From positions 734,253-798,252 of the forward strand of contig NW_019091462.1 in the NCBI RefSeq assembly GCF_001949145.1: 64,000 nucleotides of DNA. Direction: 5' to 3'. Numbering within the stretch: the stretch's first letter is position 1; each line of letters opens with the position of its first letter. The notes beneath the pieces are model-generated. The model was given only the letters and a program-made list of their open reading frames with translations. It did no database searches and was not told where the DNA came from. This DNA comes from Acanthaster planci. Its lineage: Eukaryota; Echinodermata; Asteroidea; Valvatida; Acanthasteridae. Made by a program: the position numbers and the translations under genes. Positions 49,201-61,587 of this stretch are shown piece by piece.

Positions 49201-52200
49201 TTTTGCATCCACCGCAAACATTATCGAGGAGGCCTGTTTATCTCATCCACTCCGTCCATCAAGCTACCGAACCGTTATATTCCACCAATCAATAGTGGCA
49301 TTCATTATCGGCTGATCTTCTGCGCGCAGTCAGGGGAGACCCGTCCAAACTGACATGTAGAGCATGAAAGCTTGTTGAGGCTGAACCCAGGCATTTGGAT
49401 CATTGGGCATTACGCTCACGCCACGTCAAGCTGCCTAGACCTCCAGGCTGAGCTGCTGACTCGATGCCTCCTTCACACCTTGTCTCTACTTCCTGAACTT
49501 TCCTCCCCCCCCCCGATATCATGACCTTTTCGTTTGGTACTTTTTTGGTGGAGATCATGAAGTGGATGGTGCACATTTGTTAAGGTCAACAGTGACGTTG
49601 GTAATTGGTAAAGTGTGCAGGTATTCATTCTAAACCCACAAAAAAATGACCGTTACCTCTTGGAGAGTTTAAGGTAACATTCTCATTAAATATTAAGATA
49701 CATAATTATAAAATTCATTATTATACAGATATTATACAAAACATTTTTCTTGACTGCCTTTTGTGTCGTGTTCCTTGAAGAATCAGTAATTAAGAATTTA
49801 GATTATCCACCTGTATAGTCTTGATGTCTGGATATTGAAGGGCCATATTTAAAGCATAACCACCATTCAATTTAACCGCTGAAATTTCGATGGCTAATGT
49901 TGCCACTGGATCAAAATGAGTGTTATTTATTTTTGAAAGAAAGAAATTGACCTGTGGGAGGCTGCAACTCTTGGAAAATAGTTTTTTAACTCTTTAGTAG
50001 TTGAAATGTCTAATGTTGAACTATATAGTCACCTATCTGCGACAAAAATGATTGGTAATTCAATCTGCCTTTGAATTTGGAAGGAAATTGCACCAACTGA
50101 ATATTACCTTGTATCGTTGATGACCGCCTTGATGTGTTTCTCATGTCTGGTTATAACCTAAAATAAGTTTCATAGCTGTGCCTCCCTCTGTTACCAGTAA
50201 GATGTGCTTTACCCATAAGTTGCATCGCGGGCAATGATTTCATGCTACGGCAGCACGCCTCATTGCCAACCAAGCCGTTTTTTGCGTGTTCCCTTCCCGG
50301 TGCACACACGTAGAGCTGACTCGGACTCCCAGCCTTGGCCTCCGTTTCGCAACGTAGGAAAGTTAATCACAGTCTATTCTCGAGCGTGACTATGTCGTCT
50401 TCGGTTTAGGAATCCACCGGTGATAGATAATCATTATGAATGGTTGGCTGCAGTGGGAACCCATAACACCTAACTGGCAGAGAATAAGAAGGTGGATGAT
50501 GCCACCGACTGACGTTGCGACTGGATAACTTACATCGGTCCTGCTCTTTCTGTCAGACATTATTCGTTATGATGGACAGTTTCTTTCAAGAAAGAGATCA
50601 CCAGGCTTTTGTTACTCCCTCACGAGGTTTCATTTGCGGAAAATGATTCACATGAGTCGCACGAGGTTGGGCGGAAAGAATTCTCACTTCTGATAAAGAA
50701 TGATTATAGTTTCATTGGTACGTTTTTATTGCCTTGCACCGTACCATGATCGTACATAAAGAATGGTTGATTGCTTTATATTGTGTCAATTTACACAGCA
50801 ACGCTCATTTATAAAACTGCAGAAATTCCGTTGGTTTTTCCTGACGGCATTCCACCGGTCCGTAAACAAGCAGTCACCAAGTGCCTTCCGTCTTTCAACA
50901 CCGAGTGAGACAGATGCCGTACCCCCGATGAAATATTAGATAAATGCAGAATCATTTTATCGTGGGTCGTAAACATTCCACTAAGGAGCATGAAAGACCC
51001 CATCTTCCTCTCTCTGTTGACTCACTCTCCACACAAGGGTCTCCCTGATAGGGGACTTGATAGCTCCAGCAACTGCTGTGTGCTTGCACTATTTGAAAAA
51101 CATGTAAGTGGGTATAAATAAAAGATTTTCGGCCTGATTTGGGCTCCACCACTGACATGTTGAAGCTGGCCAGGATGCTATGTTGTCGTCTTGAAGCAGG
51201 TGCTTGCTGCACGCCTTCCTATAACGGGCTGGAAGAAAATTGAGACAAGAGTGCCTCTTGCATTGGTATGTCAGGGTAAACTGTCTTTCTCGGGGTTTGC
51301 TAACAAGCATGGCGATATGGAAGGCCTGACAACATCGTAAGCAAGACATGAACAATACGAGCAAACGGGGAATGTACTTGAACCTTCCACCCTGTTTCTT
51401 AGAAATCTCCATGAGTTTGAAAGGCCTTACTTTTGAAGGAGTGCAAGATTGCGTTGTCTTCCCATCTTTAATGTTCACATTCAAGGTCATAATAGGGAAC
51501 GAGCTACAGCCTCATATCTGATTTTTATTCTTCAATAATTTTGTCGTGACCATGAAGGGATAGGATCCAAAAGCCCAAGAAGTATACATTGGAAACTGTT
51601 ATGCAGTGCATTTGATTTTTAGTTTAAGAGAATCAACTAAATAAGAGGCTGTCTAAAGCAATAGTCCGAAGGACGTGTTGCCAAGTGAGAGGTTAAGTAG
51701 GACCGATACCTATTATTTAGGCTAATACATGAAAATATTCAGTATTTAAGAGAGTGGGATAACATTTGAGGACTTGGGCCATAAAATTGGACGATGTGTT
51801 GGATTTGCTAGTAAATCCTTAACCATTTGTGAAGATCGAAGTAGTAGAAATTGAGAAACAACTTCGACATAGGTACTAAATCGAAGGCTCTCTTGTTTAA
51901 CAATTCAAACACAATGTCAAAGGAGCCATTGGTATTCTTGCAGCATCATCTCGCCTCACACGAATTACTCCTCAAAATAACATCCGTCATGACACGATTC
52001 CGCAAGTCTGTGCATTAACTTGTCATATATTCTGTCGAACATGACCAGAATATTCTCCTTCCATCTCATGCAGAGCTTGTGTTTGCTTTTTAAACCAGTA
52101 TAACAGGAAGCCTATGATTTCAGAAAATATAGCCTGAAATATGTGCTTTATTTGAAGCCTGTTTGAGCACCAACTTAAACCATCTCCAGTTTTTCTTTAG

Positions 52201-55200
52201 TTGCTGGTTTATTTTCATTCACGTACACAGTAATTGATATATTTGGTATTGTGTTTTTCATCATTTCGACCATTGCCAATTCCTCATGTTTGGTCTTGTA
52301 AATTGTTTTGGCTGCTGTAGAAACTGTACTTAAGTCTTGGCGTTCATGTTACATGGCATGTTAAATGTATTTTGTCTCCTGTTATGTCTACGTTAACCGC
52401 TTGGAAGACAGACAAGTAATTTTCCAAGAAAATTGTTCCCTCTCATATTACTCTCCAAATAAGATCAGAGTATAAAAGTCTTCGATTGAAATTTGATAAC
52501 TTGCAAATTAGTAACGACATAAGGCTAGATTTTGATCGGCCTGTGCGCGTATATACATTATTAGATTTTATGGCCGGTCATAGACCTCAATTTTGGCGTA
52601 CTTTTGCTGGTTGTATGAGTCCCCAAGTGATACTTCGTTGAGTAATTTGTTTTTCTTCATAATATCTCCCAATTCATTCAGTCAGGTTCAGTAATCCAAG
52701 CTCACAATAAACACGACATGTCTGAACACCTACAAGAGATCAGACATACCAGACTACAATCGACTTTAAATTTTGCGAAATTCTCGATGTATTTCGAATT
52801 TCACGTTAGTTTTCCACGGCCTGTCGCTATTCATTTCAAATTTTGCATTATCTTGACTGGCAAGAAATAGCTCCGTGTATCAGCGACTTGCTTGTGAAAT
52901 TACGCAGTGTAAAGCATTATGTTTAAAGAAATTGTTTGGCATCCTTGGGACTTGTATAACGACGTACTGCTTGTTGAGGGGTTTTTATGAAATTAATCCG
53001 ACAGAATGCCAACGAATTAAAAATTGTTTCCCTCCCGTGCAAGGGAAATCAAAGGGGCGTAAATGATGTTCAAAATGTATGCTGACTCCTATCTTCTAAG
53101 TTGTAGGATGAAATAGTGTCAAGCATGTGACGTCTTTGGCTGAGTGCCATCGTAGCTGATCCCAAGTCCCAAGAAAGAGTGTCGTCTAACTGTTACATGA
53201 TGTTGGAATTCCAGCAGCAAAAGCTACTCTTGAACTGGCCCCGCGTGATGATGATTATGGAGACAATGCATGTTTCATTCCAGTCTTGGGGATCAACTTC
53301 GAGCACTCTAATTTTCAAGGGTTCAGCTTCATTAGCTGCGAAGAGTCCTTCAAGGCGCGTGATTATTGGGCGAAGCCTCGCTGTGTCTGCTCGTTCTCCT
53401 TCGTTCTTCGTCATTTCAACCTCTTCAATATAAATCAAGATGCTCCCTCAGATAGAAAATACTCCTGCTCGTTAAATCAAAACCGGCCTTCAGTCCCGAC
53501 TTCCCCATGCTATTCTCTCGAATCAATAATTTTGACATATTTTGACAATGAAATAATTTGACGAACTTGAGTATTATGCACATTTTGAAATAGTGCTTTG
53601 GAAGACACAAGTGGAGAGATCGAAGTAGTGTTTAGATATGAACATTTGGTTTCTAACAAACAAAACTGTTAGTGTGTATGAAGAGGGGCTACCGGTGCGC
53701 ATATGAATAATTTCATTACTGGATTCAAATGACCAAGGCTGTTCATATTTTGTACACTGTTGTGTTTTTAAGTGGTGTGCGTGCATACTCGCCAGGTACC
53801 CTTTTGGTCCAAATGACGATGGAGAGAAAATGTCTGTTGCATGAATTGAAAAGCAATATTTGGACTTACTGTGCTCGAAATGGTTCCAATTTGACTTCAC
53901 CGGCTAGTAGCGAGATGATAGTGCTTTTCATTTCCTTTCATTTATGTAAAAATTGATGACGTAATTCACAGAATCAAATTCCATAAAGATGTAAAAGTTA
54001 TTTCCTCAGTGGGTAATCTTACCAATGACTGCCCAGTTTCACTAAACAGGCTAGGACATTGTCTGTGAGGAACTTCAGTGTATAATTATCTTCGCTGCAG
54101 TGTATGACCTGATTGCAACGTTTGGCCGACGCCCGATTTGAAATTGGCAAAACTGCACTTACTTAGGTTTTTTGCCCCTGTAGATATGAGAAGTAAGTCT
54201 TTATTTTGCGATACGCTGAACTGGAGCAAATACAGTTTTTCTCAGAATTTGCCCGCTACCTTTAAGTCTGTACTTCCCCTAAAATGTTTTTCTGATTAGA
54301 ATTTTGGTTTCTCAGTATCAAACACTTTATCTGTCTCGTGCAATTTCTAGTCAGCCGGGTATAATCCGTATCTAAAATGCCGAGAGCTAAAAATGCTCCC
54401 CGACCCTTTGGTAGAGCTATATCTGAGTATGTTTCAATTAATAGGTGCCTACTTCAAAAAATAACGCAGTGGGGATGAGAAAATAGAGAAAGAACGACGG
54501 CATGAATACATTCTTTACAAAATCTCAGTAGATTATGTACCTTTCTGTGACAAAAAGAATGCTTTCCCTGCAGCAGTTTGATCGAGATTACATTATTGTT
54601 TAACCTTGGTGTTGATTCTTTTTAAAAAGTCTCATGCATATGAAATGCAGTGATATAACATCGGTCAAGAATTACCATCAGCGAGAATATTTACATCCAG
54701 AGAATTTTTCAACTGTGGTTTCTAACTCTCAAGTTTATGCGAAGGGACAAGTTTTTAATTATTTTATAATCTCTAGCCTATGAAAAACGGTAGTTCTCAA
54801 ATTCTGGAAATTTCGTTCGTCTCGATTAAATGTCGATTTTTTAACGACGCAAATCTTAAAAATTTCAAGATAGCTGAGGTTTGGTTTTGTAAAAAAAATC
54901 ACTCCAATATAGATGTATTCAGTGTAATGTATTATGCCTCTCGAACATTTATTCAAATAAAATTTGATGTTTACATACCCTAGTTGTGATACGTAATGTA
55001 CTACGTCTTCCTTCCAAACAGTATCAATGGTTTAGTTCAGTGTCAATTCTAGTCAAAATTTCACGTAGTCCCACTTCGCACTTCCACAAACGAGGGTTAT
55101 TATCTGTACAGTTGTTAATAATTTACTACGTCACTCGTGTGACCTAAAATGGTGTGACTTCCTTTTAGTGAATGATCTCCGTTTTGCAATATTATACGTC

Positions 55201-55579
55201 GTCGTGATCAAAGAGTCCGAAATCAGTGACGTTCCCAACGCCTTTTCATTTAACGGAGAAAATGTAAATGTTTCTTGAAAAATCTATTTACATTTTCTTT
55301 TGCGATGGTAGTATTATCGAGCGATTCTTTCAGATCAAACAATAATAAGTCTATTTATTTGACTGCCGTGGCGTTTTGCTAGCTCGATTATCAGTAGCCT
55401 CACGGATGGGTTGGAGACTTGGTAAAATTTCCTAGGGGAATATTGAATTGCAAAATACTCTTGCCACTAAAACTGGAAATTCCATCTCACTTCTGTGAAG
55501 CGAAGGATTCCCCGGACAAAGACAATGGAGAATTTAATTCATAGGAAACTCCACGCAACCAAAATGAATATCTAATGCG

Positions 55580-55665
55580 CTACCAGGGCACATCAGGTGG
55601 GATTTGAACCTGGATAAATCAAAAAGTGGAGGGAAGCGAGAGCACCACACGACGGGGAGGGTTGG
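55580..55665 (-). mobile_element. tRNA-like SINE head fragment
   Basis: On the minus strand GTCGTGTGGTGCTC resembles a polymerase III A box. About 40 nt later CCAGGTTCAAATCCC is a good B box (GGTTCAAATCC). The segment cannot be folded into a full cloverleaf with paired acceptor ends by eye, so it is more likely a SINE head than a working tRNA gene. It differs from the SINE at 11.3-11.6 kb. Confidence 0.45.
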
Positions 55666-58600
55666 TGCTCGGATGAGCATCTACGCGGTCTGTTTGTAGT
55701 CTTACTAAGTATTGGTCTTTTAATCAGTCTCGGCTCTGTTGCTACAACACTGTAAGTATTCGTATTTCTGTTCTTCTTGATGCTGACTGCATTAGAGTAA
55801 TAGCGTTACTTTGTTAACCGTGGAATCCTGCATCAACTTAGTAAATGCGTAAATAGTAAAAAAATCACCGTCAGCACTGTTATGTACCAAACGTGGGGCA
55901 TTTTCTCCCAAACATCACGTACACAATGAATTTGGTTTATCATTTCTATCATACGATTCGGGCTTCTTATCTGGTCTGTAATCAAACCCTTTGGAGTAGC
56001 TTTTAATGTATGAAACGATCCTCCGTTATCTGCTTCATCGGCCCCGTTGCATTACTTAGTGACTGTACCGAGTGCTCTCAACATCTTGTGCAATGGGACA
56101 CGTATACTGGTGTATTCATTTATGGCAAATTTGACAGACCATGATGGTGACGGGAACTTTTTTGCAGAATAAAAGTATATTTAATGTGTACAGAATAAAT
56201 GAAAATGAAGATGTTAATTAATTTAAAGATTAGTTTTAGATAGGCAATATAAATGTCAACGAATTCAACACACATCTGACCAACACCTTTGCATTTGTTT
56301 CAAGTTTATTACAATTCAAGTTCCAGTATCATTCCTATGAGGGAGTCACTTTTAATTCAAACCCCTCAAAATGTGTAAGGACTACACATGGATATCTCAG
56401 AGCGACTCGCACTTTCAGGAATCACTAATCTATATCACAATGTACCGATCCCAGTAATATTGAAATCTCACTTTGGCCATCTACCCAATTCAATAAATTT
56501 TGATGCATATTTACAAAAATGAGGCAGATATTTAGTTGAGACGGTCTTTGAGTTCATAATAATGGTTGTGAAGTCAAGAAAGGGGAGTATTACTACATAC
56601 GAGTCCAGACAGAAACCTAGAGTGGCAGGAAACATTTTTATCAGATATAGGAAGTTACTATTCAACGGCATATCAACCCGAAGTGGTAGTCGCTATTTTG
56701 GTTATGGAATAGTACGATATTCGATTTTTAAAGACTTAAGCTTTCTGACAGCTACCAAACATATGCAACGATGTAGAAATGTACGTACAGGTAGATTAAT
56801 GTCTGTAGTCTAGTTGCTTTACAATTCATTATGGTCGACACTTCTCCGATCACCGACGTTACATCGGCTGGATACCTTTCATATACATGTACTTCATCCG
56901 TTCATCGATGCATCGAATTAGAAGCCAGAGTTATCACCATCAAATTGGCACAGGCACCTTCAGCCAGAGCCAAAATTAGAATAGACATTATTCCAGCAAT
57001 AGAGTCATCTTATCGCCATGCATCATGGAATTTTAACGTCGATCTCAGGACTTACCGTACTGTGTCTTTAGTATAGGGATCTTTACTCAGAGTGAGTGAA
57101 GACTTATAGGGTCACAGACAGTAGTTTGCCACAGTGTGGATCAACGTAATATTAGCGGCAGAGTCACTTATCCTTTGTAATTTCGGTGAAAGTAAATTCA
57201 GGTTGGATGTAAGGTTTTCTAATCCAGTCATAGAGAGAATTCACATTGACTAGGAATGTTTTCAAAAAAGCATATCTTAGCTTTGAAGGGGCTAGATAAT
57301 TTTAATTGTCACGCACATAATTATCCTGTTTACCCGTGTTGTCTGGAACGCCGATCTAAATCAAAATTTTGAAGGTGGTTTTGCAAACTTCTCGTCTGAT
57401 ATTCATAAAGTACCTAACTTCAAAACATCAGAAAGCCGCTACTACTGATTTGCAACAAATTTTTGAAATCGCTCTACGGACCACCTATTCAAATAACTGT
57501 AAACTCACAAATTTGTAAACGGGGAAGACGAAGATGTACATTTGGTATAAAGTTACTAAATTAACCTAGTTCTGTGTCATTGTTATGTCTTTTAAAGGTG
57601 GGTCGCCTTGTCAAATATGTGTTCATCCCATCCAGCAAATATTAGAATGACTTCTGTAACAGTCTAGTAGAAATCTGTACATTTTAGTTTACATTGTGAA
57701 CGTGAAATAACCAAAATTTGTCATTCATGAATCAAAGCTTTTGTTCTAAGCTTTGTCTGAAATGAGCCGAAAGGGGGGAATAATAGAACTGCTCAATATG
57801 GGTGGAGCCCACAAGTTCCACAACGCTGGTCTGGCTCTAAGTGTAAGATCACTCCATTAAAATCACGTCAAACATTATTACTGTCTTGCATAGGCGAAGA
57901 TGTAATATACACAGGAAAACATACTCTCAGCGGCCGCGTTTGACGGAGATTCCCACTCTGTACAACACACGAGCTATATCTACCTCTTTAAGTCCACCTC
58001 TCTTCAAAGTATCTGTCGTACGTTTCACCAAATATTCCGCAGTTAACAAATATATAGGAACTATATACAATATACATCTTTGTAGCTTAGGTCTACAATC
58101 TAACACTTTAAATTGTATGTGTCACTGAGTAATAGTCAACAGACATTCCAGCATAATGAATGCAATTAAATAACATTCTCTGGCAATATGAAGTACGGTT
58201 GAAACCACTGAAAGTAAGATTTGTCAATAAGCTGCCTTCGCTTGTACTTATCCTTATACATCTATGCCATATTTTCTATCGTCTTTACTCTTCATTTCTT
58301 TACTTTTCCACATGATATAACAAAACTGACCTCCGAAAAGCCGGCAACAGGAGAAGAGGCTCAGGTAATTTTTAATTGGCCTTACAATAATTTTAAAAGT
58401 AGTCCTTTAAAGTTATCAGTAGTTACTGGGTAGTTTGCAGAAAACTATTTTTTGGGAGGGGGATGTTTATATTTGTGGTTGTGGTGTAGTGATTTTTTTT
58501 AATGATGCTTATTTTTAACCCGACATCAAACCAACATACCTTTTTTTTTATTTGAAAGCAAGTCATTGACTCACTGAGTGCTGAGCTGTGCAATTTTTAT

Positions 58601-61182
58601 AAGCACGTGTGTTTTCAATTGAAAAATTGGTTTAGAACTATATATATGAAATTGAATGCTTAGTGTCGATCGGCTCTTTTTGCTTGGGAGAGGTCTTCTG
58701 TTCAGTAAAACTGTATAATTGCCACCCTGGAACATAGAATTGCACATTCCTTTTTAGCTTATCACATTACTGTACAGTTTTGAAACTTGATCTTTGTGTT
58801 GATGTGAATGTTTTGTGTATGATGTAAAAGTTTGGCACCAAGGCCGTCGCTTAACGGAGTATTGTCGTATATATGCTGGTAACTCTATAAAAATTCCCGA
58901 CACACTAGCAACAAAAAATTGTAAGCTGTGAGAAATTCAGATCAGCCTTTTTCCTTTGTGATAAAACCGCAGTTGAAATTCACTGGATAGATAAGGAGGT
59001 AGCGAGGGTTGCTCAGTACGTAAAAACCTAAATTTGAAATCTAACTCATACGCGAAATCTTCTAGGTCACTCCGGTCAAATACCCTGCTGTTTTGGTCCC
59101 TCAAAATATTAAATTTTTCAACCGTACAAGCAGCAGAAACCATTCAACATGCTCCGTACAATTCTTCACGATTTTCTTCTAAAGTACTCTAACAAACATA
59201 ACGCATCTATGCCTACTGTGCACCGTTTCCTTTTAACTTTTTACACGCAGAGTAATAATACCAGTTCTCGTAAACAGACCCGCTCCACGCCAAACCGAAG
59301 AGATCTCGTATACAATTCTTTTGCAGTCGTTTCGTTGGATAATGTGAGCCGCCTGCTGTGTTCCGCATGTGTTTCCCTGCTCGTTAAAATTGTTCGTAGC
59401 CTAGGTAGTTTCTTTACCAAAGAATAGTGAGACCATTTCTACCATTTTGGGGTCACTATTATTCTGTATTTATTAGAGCAACGGCATGCGGGCAGTGTTT
59501 TTTACATACGTTACAATGAAACAAATGGTGTAACTCTGCTCTTTTAGCCAGGCAGCAGATGGATATTAATTGATTATGAATGTATTGTTCTCCGAAAGAT
59601 TCTAGAGTCTATTTCAAGAGAGAAAATTACTCTTACCAAACGGCCATTTGCTGTCATTATCCCGCTAGACCATCCCTACGGATACACCATGAATATCACG
59701 CCCATTTGGGGTCACGAACATCTATCAGGGCAAAGTTTATGTTAATTTAAACACAAACGTCTACCGTTTTTGTTGTGTCTTACGTGCTCGCTTGATCAAA
59801 TATATCTGTCCTTAACTCCTTCCAAAAAAAGTCCGTCATAATAAGTAGTTGTCAAGGTTTGGTCAGCGTAGGTTGCCTCCATTTGCCAAAGTCTCGTTTC
59901 AATCAAGCAAAGTCCTGTTGTGTTTCAGTAGACCCATTGACACTAACGATAAATACTGTCTTGGTTGTAGGTGTCCGTTCATAACCCTGCGCCTGATCAG
60001 GTGTTCCTTGACATTTGTCTTTAATACGTCTCGCCTGTGTGTCCGTCAGCCTCGGTATTTTTTGTCCATCTGAAATTCACCTCTTTGTAGTATGTCAGTG
60101 CGAGCCCTTCTCTTAAGTCGATCAATTTCTGTCTCTTCGTCATGATGCAGGTATCTCATCATTGTATACATTTCTCTACATTTTCTTCTAACTCTGATGT
60201 AAACGGTCGCCTACATCTACATTGCCTTAAAAAACTCATGTGTGCATATACTCATATTGGGGTTTTTGAAAAAGACTGTAGTCAAATACTGTCAGTTCTT
60301 TTGGAAATGATGACAACCAGCTGTGCCTTGTGCCCTATGATATTTTTCTTCAAGATAAAACTCAGTGAGGGGAGGTATATTTTATTAAGACAAATCACTC
60401 GGGCGTCACTTCGAGTCGTTACAGAAACTTGACGTTAACATGAAATCAAGATCGTGAATCAGACCGTATCAAAATGGCCTAAACGAAATGACAGGGAGAC
60501 CGTGACTCAGTCTATTCATCAAGACAACCGCGACTTATTTGTCAATGACGGACTGACCTAATTGAGGATTGGGCCTTTCCTTTTTATGTCATCCTAATTA
60601 GGACGTGCAGGTAACGAGAGAGAATATTTTTCAAAGATGATAAACTTTTATCAAGTTAGATTAATTTGTACCGCCATCTGTTCTCTTTTCAGTATTTATT
60701 TTATTTTAGACCCTGTCCTTTTAAATAGTGTGTTTTTCAGCGAAGTGCACTAATTGTAGTTGTTCTTAAAGTTGGATTGTGTGCTTGTCGTACCTGATCA
60801 CTTGTTTATCCCATGGCAGTGCACTTTCAGGGAGGTTCATAATGAGTCCCAGGCACCTGTTTTTATTCGTCATATTTCTGGCATGATGGTATTTCATTTA
60901 TGAATAAATCTAACGGCGAAAAATGTCTGGTCTGTTTCACGGTTCCCGAACTGTCTTAAAAACTCTCGCCTCATACCTAAGTCTGGGTTTCTGTCTGTTT
61001 TCAGTATTGTCCGTCCAGTGTCGTTTTGAATAATGCATCGGTCAAACCTTTCTTGAGATAATTTAAATTATTCATCATTTGTCATGAATAATTCACCAGT
61101 CATTGGTTCTCACCGAATGTTTCCGTCAGAGTTGAAATATGAAAAGCTATTTACAGAAACAGTAATCGCAATTTCTGTGCCG

Positions 61183-61188
61183 TTTATT
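61183..61188 (-). terminator. possible AATAAA polyadenylation signal for GUCY1A
   Basis: AATAAA on the minus strand lies about 250 nt past the alpha stop codon, a usual distance. Other matches lie near 60710. Confidence 0.35.
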
Positions 61189-61436
61189 GTACATGGCTGT
61201 ATGTATATCTACAGATTTAGTGCCAGTTTTGCGTTCTATGTACAAAGGGTCGTGTTTGTTGCACTTAAGATATCAAGAGCGAGGTCAGATTTGTATGTTC
61301 GTCATGTGATATAATTGGTAACAATCAAGATTGATTCAGTACTGTAATGCCACTATACCCAACAACTACACGTTTGTACTGCAGTTTGTCCTTCACAGTC
61401 AGAACAAACACGACGGGGGTTTTGTTGTTGATATCT

Positions 61437-61587
61437 CTACCAGAGTTTGTTGTCTATCTCGTTGTCTGGGTCAGGCGTGTAGCCGTCAAGGAAGTAGCAT
61501 GTACCGGGGATGTTCTCGGGGAAGCCTGATGGAAGTGCCTCGCGTGGCCGAGGAGTAAAAGAGAACCTTCCGGACTTTTCAAGAAGT
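61437..61587 (-). CDS. GUCY1A: GUCY1A terminal exon
   Basis: After acceptor ttctttttaatcag the 151-nt exon completes a Glu codon and encodes [19 protein letters not shown] and on to [18 protein letters not shown] and a stop. It matches the alpha tail (FTPRSREELP ... IPGICHFLDAY in human). An open frame reads upstream of the acceptor to 61625 but is intron. Confidence 0.93.

Larger units (their letters stand above)
43661..61436. other. intergenic region between guanylate cyclase beta and alpha genes, ~17.8 kb
   Basis: No exon of a known gene was recognised. Simple repeats include (TGCA)n at 46269-46286, T-rich runs near 46340-46372 and a C10 run at 49505-49514. A tRNA-like SINE fragment lies at 55580-55665. 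Open frames of up to 133 codons (51089-51490, minus) have no family motif. The part nearest 61436 is the alpha 3' untranslated region. Cis-regulatory DNA for the pair may lie here, but nothing specific can be named. Confidence 0.7.

Noticed and set aside
51089-51490. 133-codon minus-strand frame in the alpha-beta interval
   Set aside because: No recognisable domain. Length is within chance expectation for 64 kb in six frames.
53193-53438. 81-codon minus-strand frame with a protein-like composition opposed by an 84-codon plus-strand frame
   Set aside because: No family match that I can name and no splice or promoter context.
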